From an uncultured Eubacteriales bacterium (GTDB lineage Bacteria > Bacillota > Clostridia > Oscillospirales > CAG-382), in assembly GCA_900550505.1 (NCBI GenBank), contig URSI01000002.1:1-24155 (forward strand): a stretch of DNA of 24,155 nucleotides, in the 5' to 3' direction. The notes under the pieces were generated by a model. That model was not told the DNA's origin and searched no databases. It saw only the letters and a list, made by a program, of their open reading frames with translations. The position numbers and the translations under genes were made by a program. Positions 23,930-24,155 of the stretch are shown here, in pieces. Each line of letters opens with the position of its first letter. Positions within the stretch are counted from its first letter, which is position 1.

Positions 23930-24155
23930 TTATTTTTCCGGGTTCCTGACCAGCATTGACCAGTGGCGGCTGAAACCTTCCGGCTTCAGCATGCTGTAGT
24001 CGCACCATTCCTTCGGAAGGAGGACAAATTCCCAATCTGCAAGCAGCGCCTGTATATCTTCAAAATCCACGAAAAAGTGCGGCACATTCTCTCCCGCCTC
24101 CACTTCGTCAAATGCGACAGTGTTAGCGTCGATGATTTTTGACGGGTCGGCGTTC
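23930..24155 (-). CDS. C-terminal part of a probable SAM-dependent methyltransferase (partial)
   Basis: The minus strand is open from the window end to a TAA at 23930-23932 and encodes 75 residues. It contains the segment VPHFFVDFEDIQALLADWEF followed by a stretch ending SRHWSMLVRNPEK. An aromatic strand, an acidic 'edl' helix and a final HW-x3-VR strand are the usual last elements of class I methyltransferases. The SAM-binding part would lie beyond the window, so the class is inferred from the tail alone and the substrate is unknown. It converges on the rnf operon. The 116 bases between its stop and the terminator hold nothing I recognise. Confidence 0.6.
   Translation of the reverse strand, partial: NADPSKIIDANTVAFDEVEAGENVPHFFVDFEDIQALLADWEFVLLPKEWCDYSMLKPEGFSRHWSMLVRNPEK

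Overview
The window reads as chromosomal DNA of an anaerobic, probably monoderm member of the Bacillota, class Clostridia. It is moderately GC-rich by eye and uses ATA and AGA/AGG codons freely. Two things point there. One is a Gram-positive type wall or capsular polysaccharide locus with an LCP transferase, a split Wzz/BY-kinase pair and a PHP-type tyrosine phosphatase. The other is a complete Rnf complex in the order C-D-G-E-A-B. I cannot name the genus. Nearly all genes are on the plus strand and tightly packed. No tRNA, rRNA, IS element, CRISPR array or prophage was seen, and no stretch over 300 bases lacks a gene.

Region 1 (about 45-14450) is a polysaccharide locus. An LCP wall-polymer ligase, a Wzz-like chain-length regulator, a cytoplasmic tyrosine kinase and its phosphatase come first. 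They are followed by a membrane nucleotide-sugar 4,6-dehydratase (FlaA1/PglF type), a DegT aminotransferase (PglE type), an initiating PglC-type phosphoglycosyl transferase, three GT4 and one GT2 glycosyltransferases, an EpsG-like polymerase and a membrane metallophosphoesterase. The enzymes fit assembly of an undecaprenyl-linked repeat of up to about five sugars that begins with a 4-amino-4,6-dideoxy-HexNAc. No acetyltransferase for that amino group and no Wzx flippase is visible. One gene runs against the rest: a small S26 peptidase of the Ser-His (SipW/ER) type at 3644-4090. It has its own near-consensus promoter, and a perfect inverted repeat covers that promoter's -35 box.

Region 2 (about 14517-16904) is a short accessory stretch. 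A good promoter drives two zinc-ribbon membrane proteins, one with a 9-bp tandem repeat, up to a strong terminator. Next comes a stand-alone, very cysteine-rich protein of unknown function. It has a 16-bp perfect palindrome just before its ribosome binding site and its own terminator.

Region 3 (about 16941-23813) is an energy-conservation operon with its own extended -10 promoter. It encodes an ApbE flavin transferase, a NusG-domain-II membrane protein, a Gx-type (Hpre_diP_synt_I) membrane protein, then RnfC, D, G, E, A and B, and ends in a terminator that looks bidirectional. ApbE very likely attaches FMN to the threonines of the matching motifs in RnfD and RnfG. The complex would couple ferredoxin:NAD+ oxidoreduction to Na+ or H+ transport. 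Beyond it, on the minus strand, lies the C-terminal end of what is probably a SAM-dependent methyltransferase cut by the window edge.

The most system-like oddities are the regulated antisense peptidase inside the capsule operon, the possible free-amino (zwitterionic) polysaccharide chemistry, and the isolated Cys-rich protein with its palindromic leader. Everything else matches known families.
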